DNA of 64,000 nt from Mycolicibacterium aurum (GCA_900078775.1 LT549889.1:1612001-1676000); one strand, 5' to 3'. Positions 50,110 through 61,230 are shown, counted from the stretch's first letter. Notes: generated by a model from the letters alone, not told the origin. Numbers and translations: made by a program.

Positions 50110-50230
50110 GAAATCCCGGACGCCGTGGGAGTAACCGCTTCACACCGCACCGCCACCCGGCCCGCGGAAGCACACCGGTTCCGTCGACTCCGGCATCTGA
50201 CGGCGCCGGTACCGACCAAACCGGGCGGGC

Positions 50231-50640
50231 TCAGGCGTGGGCCAACGCCCGGTCGATCAAGGCGCCCAAGGCCGGCCCCAGCGCTGTGGCGTACTGCTTC
50301 GTCATGTGGCTCGCGTCGTAGAACACCATGGTGTCCTCGACCACCGGAGGGCACCGATCACCTGAACAGAACAGATCGACGGTGCTCGCATACTGCCCAC
50401 CGTTCTTTTCGACGATCGCGGACTCGGCCTCGATGCCGGGATTGTTGGACGGACGCCACTGCGCCTCGCATACCTTTGCGTCGTCCAGGTGTGCCGACAG
50501 GCAGTTGGTGGCCACCGAGGCGAGCTTCGGTTCGGGTCCCAGGATCAGTACCTGCGAACCGTAACTGCGGAGCTCACGTACCAACTCACCCAATCCGTCG
50601 ATCCACGCCGAGTTGAACGGGTCGAATCCTGCCTTGCCCA
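50231..50640 (-). pseudogene. C-terminal SGNH part of the frameshifted acyltransferase
   Basis: In the frame ending at 50231-50233, the sequence from about 50640 reads GKAGFDPFNSAWIDGLGELV and later MVFYDASHMTKQYATALGPA. It ends the SGNH domain and supplies the Asp-x-x-His catalytic pair. It is joined to the upstream acyltransferase frame by adding one base to the CCC run at 50637-50639 (plus strand). As it stands it has no start of its own. Confidence 0.7.
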
Positions 50641-52437
50641 GACCGTGACGCCGTCCGCACCGTAGCTCCGCACCGCGGAGAGAACTACCAGTTGCGGTGG
50701 CTCGGCACGCATCCTCGACATGATTCCGGTTCGCCACTCCGCACAGCGCTGGAACTTCTCGGACATGCCGTTCAGGTGGGTGGTCAGCGGGAGGTCGACA
50801 ATCGGGCAGGACGCCTTGGCCATCAGCAGCATCCGCCAATTCCGCTCGTCGACCGCCCGCTGCAGTGCCGGGTGCCACATCGCGGCGTGTGAGTCACCGA
50901 TCAGGGCGATCGTCGTATCCGACCCGCGGTTACCGGTGATGCAATCGGGATGACTGCTGTCGAACGGCATTGACCGCAGACATCCGTTGGCGATTATCGA
51001 CTTGACTTGTTCGACGGTGCCGGTGAGCGGCGGCGTCAGATTCGACGGAACTGCCATCAGCCCGATCGAGGCCGCGACATCGGCATTCACCTGGGCGAAG
51101 ACATCGTCCACCGCGGCGTCGTACTCCTGCAGGGGCCGACCCTGCGGGGTGGGCTCCGCGGTGATGATCAACGGACGGGCGGCCGGTCCGGTACCGACCG
51201 GCGCTGGCCCCGCCCCCATCGTGGCAGCTCCGGCAGCCACCGCCACCGCGGTGACCGCGGCGCCGAGCAGCAGGCTGTTGCGCGGCGAGTCGCGGAAGCG
51301 TGGGGAGAATCGCACGGGATTCTCGACAAACCGCAGCGTCAACGCAGCAAGACCGGCAGACAGTGTCATCAGGGCCAGCCTCCCGACCAGGCCGACCTGA
51401 TGTCCCAGGGCTGCCGGGATCAGCACCAGCACCGGCCAGTGCCATAGGTACCACGAGTAGGAGATCCGGCCGATCGCGCGCATCGGTGCCGTCCCCAAGA
51501 ACTGACCGCATCCCCGGTCCCCGTTCGAGCACCCTGCGGCGATGACCATGGCGGTGGCCAGCGTGGGAAGCAGCGCCGTCACACCGGGGTAGTCGGCGCG
51601 GCCGTTCACCCAGAAGCACGCGAACACCAAGGCGCCCAGTCCGGCCCACCCGAGCACCGTGGCCAGCCCTCGCCCGAGCCGCTGCCAGTACACGACGGTG
51701 AGCGCCACCAGACCACCGACGGCCATTTGCCAGGCGCGGGTGGGCAGTGACAGGTAGGCCGCCGGCGGCATGATCAAGGTCAGCACCAGCGACAGCGAGA
51801 AGGACACCACCACGATCAGCGCGAGAACGACCACGTAGGGCGTCACCGACGGCGCAGATCCGCTCAGGTCGGTAAACATACGTCGGGCCCGGAGTATGCA
51901 CCAGGCCGTCGCGATCATCAGCACCGGCCACAGCAGGTAGAACTGTTCCTCGACGCCCAGCGACCAGTAGTGCTGGAACGGTGACGGGGTGGTCAGGCTG
52001 TCCTTGCCGAAATAGTTCATCCCCGAGGCGATGAACCAGAAGTTGCTCACGTAGAGCGCGCTGGTGATGGCGTCCATGGAGACGGTCTTCACCTGCAACG
52101 GGGACAGGATGAACGCCGAGGCAATCATCGTGACGACACCCACCAGGGCCGAGGCCGGCAGCAGTCGACGCGCCCGGGCCGCCCAGAATTTGCGCAGGCT
52201 GACCGTTCCCGATGTGCCGACCTGGCGCCACAGCAGGCCGGTGATCAGGAACCCCGAGATGACGAAGAAGACGTCGACGCCGATGAACCCACCCTGAATC
52301 CCGGGTATACCGGCGTGGAAGAGGACGACGGCCATCACGGCAACGGCGCGCAGTCCCTCGATGTCGGGACGAAAACCACTCGGCACCGTCGTAGCGGTGT
52401 GCAGAGAGGCTCCGCGCTCCCGGACCGGTGAGCTCAC
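50545..52437 (-). CDS. Acyltransferase-3/SGNH membrane O-acetyltransferase, frameshifted near its end
   Basis: 630 residues in the open frame from GTG 52437. The OafA/YrhL-like acyltransferase-3 domain occupies about 20-375, with ten to eleven membrane helices. FRPDIEGLRAVAVMAVVLFH carries the usual RxxD/His features, and GGFIGVDVFFVISGFLIT and HYWSLGVEEQFYLLWPVL follow. After about residue 455 comes an SGNH domain (TTIALIGDSHAAMWHPAL). At about 50637 the frame breaks and ends in unrelated residues; restoring one base gives about 735 residues with the missing catalytic Asp/His. Such proteins acetylate cell-surface glycans or lipids. The gene is flanked by direct repeats. Confidence 0.85.
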   Translation of the reverse strand: MSSPVRERGASLHTATTVPSGFRPDIEGLRAVAVMAVVLFHAGIPGIQGGFIGVDVFFVISGFLITGLLWRQVGTSGTVSLRKFWAARARRLLPASALVGVVTMIASAFILSPLQVKTVSMDAITSALYVSNFWFIASGMNYFGKDSLTTPSPFQHYWSLGVEEQFYLLWPVLMIATAWCILRARRMFTDLSGSAPSVTPYVVVLALIVVVSFSLSLVLTLIMPPAAYLSLPTRAWQMAVGGLVALTVVYWQRLGRGLATVLGWAGLGALVFACFWVNGRADYPGVTALLPTLATAMVIAAGCSNGDRGCGQFLGTAPMRAIGRISYSWYLWHWPVLVLIPAALGHQVGLVGRLALMTLSAGLAALTLRFVENPVRFSPRFRDSPRNSLLLGAAVTAVAVAAGAATMGAGPAPVGTGPAARPLIITAEPTPQGRPLQEYDAAVDDVFAQVNADVAASIGLMAVPSNLTPPLTGTVEQVKSIIANGCLRSMPFDSSHPDCITGNRGSDTTIALIGDSHAAMWHPALQRAVDERNWRMLLMAKASCPIVDLPLTTHLNGMSEKFQRCAEWRTGIMSRMRAEPPQLVVLSAVRSYGADGVTVWARQDSTRSTRRGSTDWVSWYVSSAVTVRRY

Positions 52438-52493
52438 CGGACGTCCAGTCTCTTGACCGGTTCGGTGCCCGGCAGGAAATCTTTGGTCACCAT
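52434..52493 (-). pseudogene. Truncated second copy of the micro-ORF, overlapping the acyltransferase start
   Basis: ATG 52493 opens MVTKDFLPGTEPVKRLDVR and stops with a GTGA overlap on the acyltransferase GTG at 52437. Its first 14 residues parallel the head of the micro-protein at 49554-49667, while the membrane helix is lost at the repeat boundary. It may now act as a leader peptide that couples translation to the acyltransferase. Confidence 0.4.
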
Positions 52494-52949
52494 GAAATCG
52501 TCTTGTCTTCTCGGCGGCCCAACCAGGCCGCGCTTCTCATGGCCCCGGCAGGACCACGCACCGGCTGCGGCCATCGCGCCGCCGTGGTCGCCGGTCGCGC
52601 GATAACGTGCCTCACGTGTCTGAGCGCAGCGAGTTCGTCCTCGTCGATCACCCCGAGCCCGGCGTGGCGTTGGTCACCCTGAACCGTCCCGAACGGATGA
52701 ACTCGATGGCGTTCGACGTCATGGTTCCGTTGCGTGCGGTGATCGACGACCTGCACAACGACAACTCGGTGCGGGTGGTGATCCTCACAGGCGCGGGCCG
52801 CGGGTTCTCCTCCGGAGCCGACCACAAGTCGGCCGGGTCGGTCCCGCACGTCGAGGGTCTGACCCGCCCGTCGTACGCGCTGCGCTCCATGGAGGTGCTC
52901 GACGAGGTGATCCTGGGGCTGCGCCGGCTACACCAGCCGGTGATCGCCG
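52452..52949 (+). repeat. Right copy of the diverged direct repeat
   Basis: Counterpart of 49629-50098. It runs from the head of the truncated micro-ORF, through the promoter, into the first 330 bases of the intact echA12. The pair of repeats encloses 50099-52451, almost exactly the acyltransferase gene. Confidence 0.8.
52603..52608 (+). promoter_or_regulatory. Probable -10 element for a leaderless echA12 transcript
   Basis: TAACGT fits the mycobacterial TANNNT -10 pattern and ends 7 bases before the GTG at 52616, placing the transcript start at or next to the start codon. The equivalent TAACCT is kept in the truncated copy upstream, while most of the surrounding promoter has diverged. Confidence 0.45.
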
Positions 52950-53437
52950 CGGTCAACGGTGCGGCCATCGGCGGGGGCCTGTGCCTGGCACTGGCCTGCG
53001 ATATCAGGCTTGCCGCCGACGGCGCGTACTTCCGGGCCGCCGGCATCAACAACGGCCTGACGGCGAGCGAACTGGGCCTGTCGTATCTGCTGCCCCGAGC
53101 GATCGGGGCGTCGCGGGCCTTCGAGATCATGCTCACCGGTCGCGACGTCGCCGCCGCCGAGGCCGAACGGATCGGTCTGGTGTCCAGCGTCACCCCCGGG
53201 GATGAGCTGCTGGCGCGCTGTCTGGAGATGGCCCGCGGCATCGCGGCGTTCTCCCGGCCGGGAATCGAATTGACCAAGCGGACTCTTTGGAGTGGACTAG
53301 ACGCCGGTAGCCTGGAAGGCCACATGCAGGCCGAGGGCCTGGGCCAGCTCTACGTGCGTCTACTCACCGCCAATTTCGAGGAAGCGGTTGCCGCGCGCGC
53401 GGAGAACCGGCCCCCGGCCTTCACCGACGACAAGTAG
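52616..53437 (+). CDS. echA12: Enoyl-CoA hydratase (crotonase family)
   Basis: 273 residues from GTG 52616 (VSERSEFVLV). GTG 52607 is in frame, but the -10 element and similarity favour 52616. Crotonase fold hydrating trans-2-enoyl-CoA in fatty-acid oxidation. Oxyanion hole GAGRGFSSGADHKSAGS, the second loop NGAAIGGGLCLALACDIRLA and AAGINNGLTASELGLSYLLP. The usual active-site Glu pair is not obvious to me, as in several EchA paralogues, so the exact reaction is open. Followed 28 bases later by the ABC-F gene. Confidence 0.92.
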   Translation: MSERSEFVLVDHPEPGVALVTLNRPERMNSMAFDVMVPLRAVIDDLHNDNSVRVVILTGAGRGFSSGADHKSAGSVPHVEGLTRPSYALRSMEVLDEVILGLRRLHQPVIAAVNGAAIGGGLCLALACDIRLAADGAYFRAAGINNGLTASELGLSYLLPRAIGASRAFEIMLTGRDVAAAEAERIGLVSSVTPGDELLARCLEMARGIAAFSRPGIELTKRTLWSGLDAGSLEGHMQAEGLGQLYVRLLTANFEEAVAARAENRPPAFTDDK

Positions 53438-53465
53438 TTCACGACAGACATGAGGAGGTAGTTGC

Positions 53466-55094
53466 GTGATCACCGCAACGGACCTGGAGGTCCGCGCCGG
53501 GGCGCGCACACTGCTGTCCATCGAGGGATCGGCGCTGCGGATCCAGCCCGGCGACCGGATCGGCCTGGTCGGCCGCAACGGCGCAGGCAAGACCACCACG
53601 ATGCGCATCCTGGCCGGTGAGGGTGAGCCCTACGCCGGGAAGGTCGAGTCCACCGGGGAGATCGGCTACCTGCCCCAGGATCCGCGCGAGGGCGACCTGA
53701 GCGTGCTCGCCCGCGACCGGGTGCTCTCCGCGCGCGGCCTGGACACCCTGCTGGCGGATCTGGAGAAGCAGCAGGCGCTGATGGCCGAGGTCGCCGACGA
53801 CGCCGCCCGGGACAAGGCGGTCCGGCGCTACGGCCAGTTGGAGGAACGATTCTCCGCGCTCGGCGGCTACGCGGCCGAGAGTGAGGCCGGGCGGATCTGC
53901 GCGAGCCTGGGCCTGCCCGACCGGGTGCTCACTCAGCAGCTGCGCACGCTGTCCGGTGGTCAGCGCCGCCGGGTGGAGCTGGCCCGGATCCTGTTCGCGG
54001 CGTCGGATACCGGTTCCGGGTCGGCGACTACGCTATTGCTCGACGAGCCCACCAACCACCTCGATGCCGACTCGATCGGGTGGCTGCGCGGCTTCCTGCA
54101 GAACCACTCCGGCGGCCTCGTGGTGATCAGCCACGATGTGGACCTGCTGGCCGATGTGGTGAACCGGGTGTGGTTCCTGGACGCGGTGCGCGGTGAGGCC
54201 GACGTCTACAACATGGGCTGGCAGAAGTACCTGGATGCCCGCGCCACCGACGAGCAGCGGCGGCGCCGGGAACGCGCCAACGCCGAGAAGAAGGCGGGCG
54301 CCCTGCGCGCCCAGGCCGCCAAGATGGGCGCCAAAGCCACCAAAGCCGTTGCCGCCCAGAACATGTTGCGCCGTGCCGAGCGGATGATCGCTGAGCTCGA
54401 TGATGAGCGGGTGGCCGACAAGGTGGCCCGGATCAAGTTCCCGACCCCGGCCCCGTGCGGTAAGACGCCGCTGGTGGCCAAGGGTTTGACCAAGACCTAC
54501 GGCTCGCTGGAGATCTTCACCGGGGTGGACCTGGCCATCGACCGCGGCTCGCGGGTCGTGGTGCTCGGGCTCAACGGCGCCGGCAAGACCACGTTGCTGC
54601 GCCTGCTGGCCGGCACCGAATCGGCCGACGCGGGCGCCATCGAACCCGGGCACGGCCTCAAGATCGGGTACTTCGCCCAGGAGCACGACACTCTCGACAA
54701 CGAGGCGACGGTCTGGGAGAACATCCGGCACGCCGCCCCGGACACCGGGGAACAGGATCTGCGAGGTCTGTTGGGCGCGTTCATGTTCACCGGCCCGCAG
54801 CTCGAGCAGCCGGCCGGCACCCTGTCCGGCGGCGAGAAGACCCGCCTTGCCCTGGCCGGTCTGGTCGCCTCCACCGCCAACGTGTTGCTGCTCGACGAGC
54901 CGACCAACAACCTGGACCCCGCATCGCGCGAGCAGGTGCTCGACGCGCTGCGCAGCTACCAGGGTGCGGTGGTGCTGGTGACCCACGATCCGGGGGCGGC
55001 CGAGGCGCTGGACCCGCAGCGGGTGGTATTGCTGCCCGACGGCACCGAGGACTTCTGGTCCACCGAGTACCGGGATCTCATCGAACTGGCATAG
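53466..55094 (+). CDS. ABC-F family ATPase (ribosome-associated type)
   Basis: 542 residues from GTG 53466, with AGGAGG at 53453-53458. Two ABC domains without membrane spans. Domain 1 has GRNGAGKTTTMRILAG, LSGGQRRRVELARILF and LLLDEPTNHLDADS. Domain 2 has GLNGAGKTTLLRLLAG, LSGGEKTRLALAGLV and LLLDEPTNNLDPAS. Between them (about 250-320) is a basic alpha-helical linker rich in Arg/Lys. ABC-F proteins bind the ribosomal E site; the M. tuberculosis homologue (Rv1473) is annotated as a macrolide-transport ATPase, probably a misnomer. Confidence 0.94.
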   Translation: MITATDLEVRAGARTLLSIEGSALRIQPGDRIGLVGRNGAGKTTTMRILAGEGEPYAGKVESTGEIGYLPQDPREGDLSVLARDRVLSARGLDTLLADLEKQQALMAEVADDAARDKAVRRYGQLEERFSALGGYAAESEAGRICASLGLPDRVLTQQLRTLSGGQRRRVELARILFAASDTGSGSATTLLLDEPTNHLDADSIGWLRGFLQNHSGGLVVISHDVDLLADVVNRVWFLDAVRGEADVYNMGWQKYLDARATDEQRRRRERANAEKKAGALRAQAAKMGAKATKAVAAQNMLRRAERMIAELDDERVADKVARIKFPTPAPCGKTPLVAKGLTKTYGSLEIFTGVDLAIDRGSRVVVLGLNGAGKTTLLRLLAGTESADAGAIEPGHGLKIGYFAQEHDTLDNEATVWENIRHAAPDTGEQDLRGLLGAFMFTGPQLEQPAGTLSGGEKTRLALAGLVASTANVLLLDEPTNNLDPASREQVLDALRSYQGAVVLVTHDPGAAEALDPQRVVLLPDGTEDFWSTEYRDLIELA

Positions 55095-55193
55095 CCCTGT
55101 TCGCAAGACAATTCGTTCGTTCCCACCCGGTCTGTTTGTGGGCTTCCTAGTGTGGGTATGCGCACACCTGCATCGCGAAGTGGGGAGATGTCG

Positions 55194-55382
55194 ATGAAGG
55201 AAACGAACAAGTCGCGTGAACAACTTCTGACCGACCTGCGCAGCGCGTACGAGCGTGGAGCGAGTATCAGGTCGCTGGTAGCAGAGACCGGGCGATCGTA
55301 CGGATCCGTGCACAGCATGCTGCGTGAGTCCGGCGCCCGAATGCGCAGCCGGGGTGGGCCGAACCACCGGAAGGCCAGCTAG
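55194..55382 (+). CDS. Small helix-turn-helix protein
   Basis: 62 residues from ATG 55194; GGGGAG at 55182-55187 sits 6 bases before it, while the ATG at 55188 (MSMKET) is immediately after that site. The sequence LTDLRSAYERGASIRSLVAE followed by TGRSYGSVHSMLRESGARM forms a HTH of the transposase/regulator type, with a basic tail. It matches the conserved mycobacterial small regulator after the ABC-F gene (Rv1473A type). Targets are unknown. Confidence 0.85.
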   Translation: MKETNKSREQLLTDLRSAYERGASIRSLVAETGRSYGSVHSMLRESGARMRSRGGPNHRKAS

Positions 55383-55410
55383 CTGCCGACCTCTCCAGGG
55401 TGGCGCCACA

Positions 55411-55986
55411 TCACTGGGCCCCACCGGGGTGGCGCACGGAATCCTCGACGAGGTCCAGGACCGCGCGCAGCGATTCGGTGTCCTCCCCGGATGCCATCCG
55501 GGCCACCAACCCGTCCAGCACCAGATCCAGGTAGGTCTGCAGCACCGCGCCGGGCACATCGTCGCGCAACCGGCCGGCCTGCTTCTGCTGACGTAACCGT
55601 TCGGTGGTGGCGGCCGACAACTCTGCCGACCGTTCGGCCCAACCTCGTTGGAACGCAGGGTCGTTACGCAGTTTGCGGGCGATCTCCAGACGCGTGACCA
55701 ACCAGTCGAACTGATCGGGCGCGGCCAGCAGATCCCGCATCACCTGAATCAAGCCCTCGCGCGCCGCCACTTCGGCCATCCGTTCGGCGTCCTCGCGGGC
55801 GAGTTCGAAGAACAGGGTGTCCTTGTCGCGGAAGTGATGGAAGATGGCGCCGCGCGACAGCCCGATGGTTTCTTCGAGCCGCCGCACGGTCGCCTTCTCA
55901 TATCCGTATTCGGCGAAGCAACGCCGCGCGCCGTCGAGGATCTGACGGCGGCGGGCCGCCAGATGATCCTCGGTGACCCGAGGCAT
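55411..55986 (-). CDS. acnR: TetR-family repressor AcnR
   Basis: 191 residues. The N-terminal TetR HTH reads TVRRLEETIGLSRGAIFHHF (about 38-57), followed by an all-helical ligand domain. It is transcribed just downstream of acn (stop to start 3 bases), as in corynebacteria and mycobacteria where AcnR represses aconitase. A 16-mer fitting the AcnR consensus lies upstream of acn at 58869-58884, supporting the name. In Corynebacterium citrate-Mg acts as effector. Confidence 0.92.
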   Translation of the reverse strand: MPRVTEDHLAARRRQILDGARRCFAEYGYEKATVRRLEETIGLSRGAIFHHFRDKDTLFFELAREDAERMAEVAAREGLIQVMRDLLAAPDQFDWLVTRLEIARKLRNDPAFQRGWAERSAELSAATTERLRQQKQAGRLRDDVPGAVLQTYLDLVLDGLVARMASGEDTESLRAVLDLVEDSVRHPGGAQ

Positions 55987-55989
55987 GGG

Positions 55990-58821
<2,832 letters not shown>

Positions 58822-58861
58822 CTAGATCTCGCCGCGACGGGCTGTGTCGACGGCGGTGGTG

Positions 58862-58867
58862 ATCCTA
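58862..58867 (-). promoter_or_regulatory. Probable -10 element of acn
   Basis: On the minus strand the hexamer reads TAGGAT, fitting TANNNT, 53 bases upstream of the acn start and one base downstream of the AcnR box. Repressor on the box would cover the -35/-10 spacer. Confidence 0.4.
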
Positions 58868-58868
58868 A

Positions 58869-58884
58869 CAGTACGCTTGTCCTG
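58869..58884 (-). promoter_or_regulatory. AcnR operator upstream of acn
   Basis: On the minus strand the 16-mer is CAGGACAAGCGTACTG. It agrees at every fixed position with the AcnR motif CAGNACnnncGTACTG that I recall from corynebacterial and mycobacterial work. It lies 60-75 bases upstream of the acn start, next to a -10-like hexamer. Confidence 0.75.
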
Positions 58885-59035
58885 CAATGTGCTGTGGGTC
58901 GGGTCCAGTCTTCCCTTGTTCGGCCCTGGGTGCGACCCCGTTGGCCAGATCGTGGGATCACGGCGCCGTCACGCGGTCATGACGACCCGTGCGTCGGTTT
59001 CGGTCGTGACCAGGGCGCGGCGGTACGGTGCCTGT

Positions 59036-59569
59036 GTGACCGGACCGCACGTACTCCCGCACATCCCCGGCTATATCCCGCCCGATGTGGACATCGACCT
59101 GGTCAAGGCGGAGGTGGCCGACGGCGGTGTCAGCGCACCCGCCGGCGCGGATGTCGAGGGGCTGCGCCAGGTCGTCGCCGACGCCAACCGGGACGGGATC
59201 GACCTCAAGATCGTCGTCATCGAGACCAACCCGCCGATCGACACCCCGCTGCGCGACATCGCCACCGAGGTCGGCGCCGCCTACCCGGGATCGACGGTGC
59301 TGGCCATCAGCCCGTTCTACGCCGGCACCTACAGTCCGGTGTTCGACCGGGTCACTCTGGAGGCCGGTCAGGACCTCGCTAAAACCGGTGATCCGGTGCA
59401 ATCTTCCAAGAATTTCGTGGCCGAGTTGCAGACGCCGGACTTTCCCTGGATGCCGTTTACCATCCTCCTCGTTCTCGGCGTTGCGGTGGCCGCGGTTTTC
59501 ACCCGTGTCCTGCAGGTTCGTGCCAAGTGCACGGTTGCTGAAGGAGAGTCCGCAGCTCCTGCGGAGTAA
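59036..59569 (+). CDS. Membrane protein of unknown function (Rv1476 type)
   Basis: 177 residues from GTG 59036. TACGGT at 59024-59029 is a good -10, so the gene may be leaderless; longer frames to 58844 have no coding character. The N-terminal 135 residues form a soluble domain (YIPPDVDIDLVKAEVADGGV, IDLKIVVIETNPPIDTPLRD, GSTVLAISPFYAGTYSPVFD). A single C-terminal membrane helix MPFTILLVLGVAVAAVFTRV and a short polar tail follow. By orientation the domain probably lies outside the cell membrane or at its inner face; no family function known. Precedes ripA in all mycobacteria I recall. Confidence 0.85.
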   Translation: MTGPHVLPHIPGYIPPDVDIDLVKAEVADGGVSAPAGADVEGLRQVVADANRDGIDLKIVVIETNPPIDTPLRDIATEVGAAYPGSTVLAISPFYAGTYSPVFDRVTLEAGQDLAKTGDPVQSSKNFVAELQTPDFPWMPFTILLVLGVAVAAVFTRVLQVRAKCTVAEGESAAPAE

Positions 59570-59640
59570 TCCCCGAACCGTTATTGGCGAATTCGAATAT
59601 CACTATTCGATAACGCCGGATTCAATTACATTCGTGTAAT

Positions 59641-59674
59641 TTGTGACTAAAGTTTCTTTAGCGCGTGATGTGAC
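59641..59674. promoter_or_regulatory. AT-rich region upstream of ripA with a perfect palindrome and direct repeats
   Basis: The 210-base gap before ripA is unusually AT-rich for this genome. CTAAAG-TTT-CTTTAG at 59647-59661 is a perfect inverted repeat, flanked by direct repeats of TGTGAC at 59642-59647 and 59669-59674. It could terminate the upstream gene or bind a regulator of ripA. I saw no recognisable riboswitch. Confidence 0.35.
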
Positions 59675-59779
59675 GTACGGTGCAAACAGTGCTCGTGTTG
59701 CAGGTGTGATTCCTGTGGCCCGAGACACGTATGTGATGTGCCAACACGTTGGCGTTGAGCCCTAGGAGACCTGAGTCGA

Positions 59780-61216
59780 ATGAGACGCACCCCTGGCGCC
59801 TCCGCTACCCGGACGTACGGGCGAATCTGCGCGGTCCCGGTCACGTTGGGCGTGCTGTTCGCCGCCGCTCTGCCCAACGGCGCGATTTCGATCGCCGACC
59901 CGGTGGGCCCGGAGGGCGTGGCCGCCCTCGTCGCCGCGGTCGCCGAGGCCAATCAAAAGCTGCAGGACCTCGGCGCGGCCGTGCAGACCGAGCAGGAGAG
60001 CGTCAACAAGGCGCTCGTCGAGGTGGCGGACGCGCGCGATGCCGCCGTGACCGCGGCGCAACAGGTCGAGGCCAGCCACCGCGCGGTGGCCGACGCCAAC
60101 GCCGCGATCTCCGACGCGCAGCAGCGGTTCGACACCTACGCGGTGGCCGCCTACGTCAACGGCCCCGCCGCCTCCTACCTCAGCGCCACCGACCCCGCCG
60201 AGGCGCTCAAGACCGCCGCCGCCGGCCAGGCGATGGCGATCAGTTCCCAGCGCGTGATGGACGATCTGCAGCGCGCGCGCACCGAGCAGGTGAACCGGGA
60301 GTCCGCTGCGCGACTGGCCAAGGAGAACGCCGACAAGGCGGCCGCCGACGCCCAGGCCAGCCAGGACGCCGCGGTCGCCAGCCTCACCGAGGCGCAGCAG
60401 GTCTTCAAATCCCAGCAGTCCGAACTGGACCGGCTCAGCGCGGAACGCACTGCGGCGCAGGCGAAGCTGGACGCCGCCCGCCCTGTCGCGGCGCCGGTGA
60501 CCAAGCAGGCCGCATCGGTGCCCGGCGCCGCCCCGAGCCCGGGAGCCGCGACCGCCCCGGCCGCGGACTGGGACCGCAAGCCCGGCGCCGTGCCGGCCGG
60601 CGCCCAGGCCAGCCAGTGGGACCTGACCCTGCCCGCCATCCCGAGCGCCTTCGTCAGCGGCGACCCGATAGCGATCATCAACGCCATCCTCGGGATCGCG
60701 CAGACCTCGGCGCAGCTCACCGCGGACATGGGCAAGAAGTTCCTGCAGAAGCTCGGCATCCTGCCCACGCCCACCGGCTACACCAACAACGGGGCGATCC
60801 CGCGGGTGCACGGCTACCAGGCCTCCGAGTACGTCATCAAGCGCGCCATGGCCGAGATCGGCGTGCCCTACTCGTGGGGCGGCGGCAACGCCGCGGGCAA
60901 GAGCCGCGGTATCGACTCCGGCGCCGGCACAGTCGGATTCGACTGCTCGGGCCTGGTGCTCTACGCGTTCGCCGGCGTCGGCATCAAGCTGCCGCACTAC
61001 TCGGGCTCGCAGTACGACATGGGGCGCAAGATCCCGACCGCGCAGATGCGTCGCGGTGACGTCCTGTTCTGGGGTCCGGGCGGCAGCCAGCACGTCGCCA
61101 TCTACCTGGGTAACAACCAGATGATCGAAGCCCCCTACACCGGCTCGCACGTGAAGATCTCGCCCGTGCGCACCAGCGGCATGACGCCGTTCGCCGTCCG
61201 TTACATCGAGTACTGA
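59780..61216 (+). CDS. ripA: RipA, peptidoglycan endopeptidase (NlpC/P60)
   Basis: 478 residues. Signal peptide (TYGRICAVPVTLGVLFAAAL) cleaved near residue 39, then a long coiled coil (about 45-235, EANQKLQDLGAAVQTEQESV) that autoinhibits in homologues, a Pro/Ala linker, and a C-terminal NlpC/P60 domain. Catalytic Cys is in FDCSGLVLYAF (about C389), His in GGSQHVAIYLG (about H438), spaced 49 apart as in M. tuberculosis RipA. It cleaves D-Glu-meso-DAP stem peptides during daughter-cell separation. The ATG is preceded by AGGAGACC at 59764-59771. Confidence 0.96.
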   Translation: MRRTPGASATRTYGRICAVPVTLGVLFAAALPNGAISIADPVGPEGVAALVAAVAEANQKLQDLGAAVQTEQESVNKALVEVADARDAAVTAAQQVEASHRAVADANAAISDAQQRFDTYAVAAYVNGPAASYLSATDPAEALKTAAAGQAMAISSQRVMDDLQRARTEQVNRESAARLAKENADKAAADAQASQDAAVASLTEAQQVFKSQQSELDRLSAERTAAQAKLDAARPVAAPVTKQAASVPGAAPSPGAATAPAADWDRKPGAVPAGAQASQWDLTLPAIPSAFVSGDPIAIINAILGIAQTSAQLTADMGKKFLQKLGILPTPTGYTNNGAIPRVHGYQASEYVIKRAMAEIGVPYSWGGGNAAGKSRGIDSGAGTVGFDCSGLVLYAFAGVGIKLPHYSGSQYDMGRKIPTAQMRRGDVLFWGPGGSQHVAIYLGNNQMIEAPYTGSHVKISPVRTSGMTPFAVRYIEY

Positions 61217-61230
61217 CCGTTGGGAACTCC

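Noticed and set aside
59570..59779. c-di-AMP (ydaO-type) riboswitch upstream of ripA
   Set aside because: Such elements precede some actinobacterial wall-hydrolase genes, but I could not find the conserved core sequences, and the region is too AT-rich and short.
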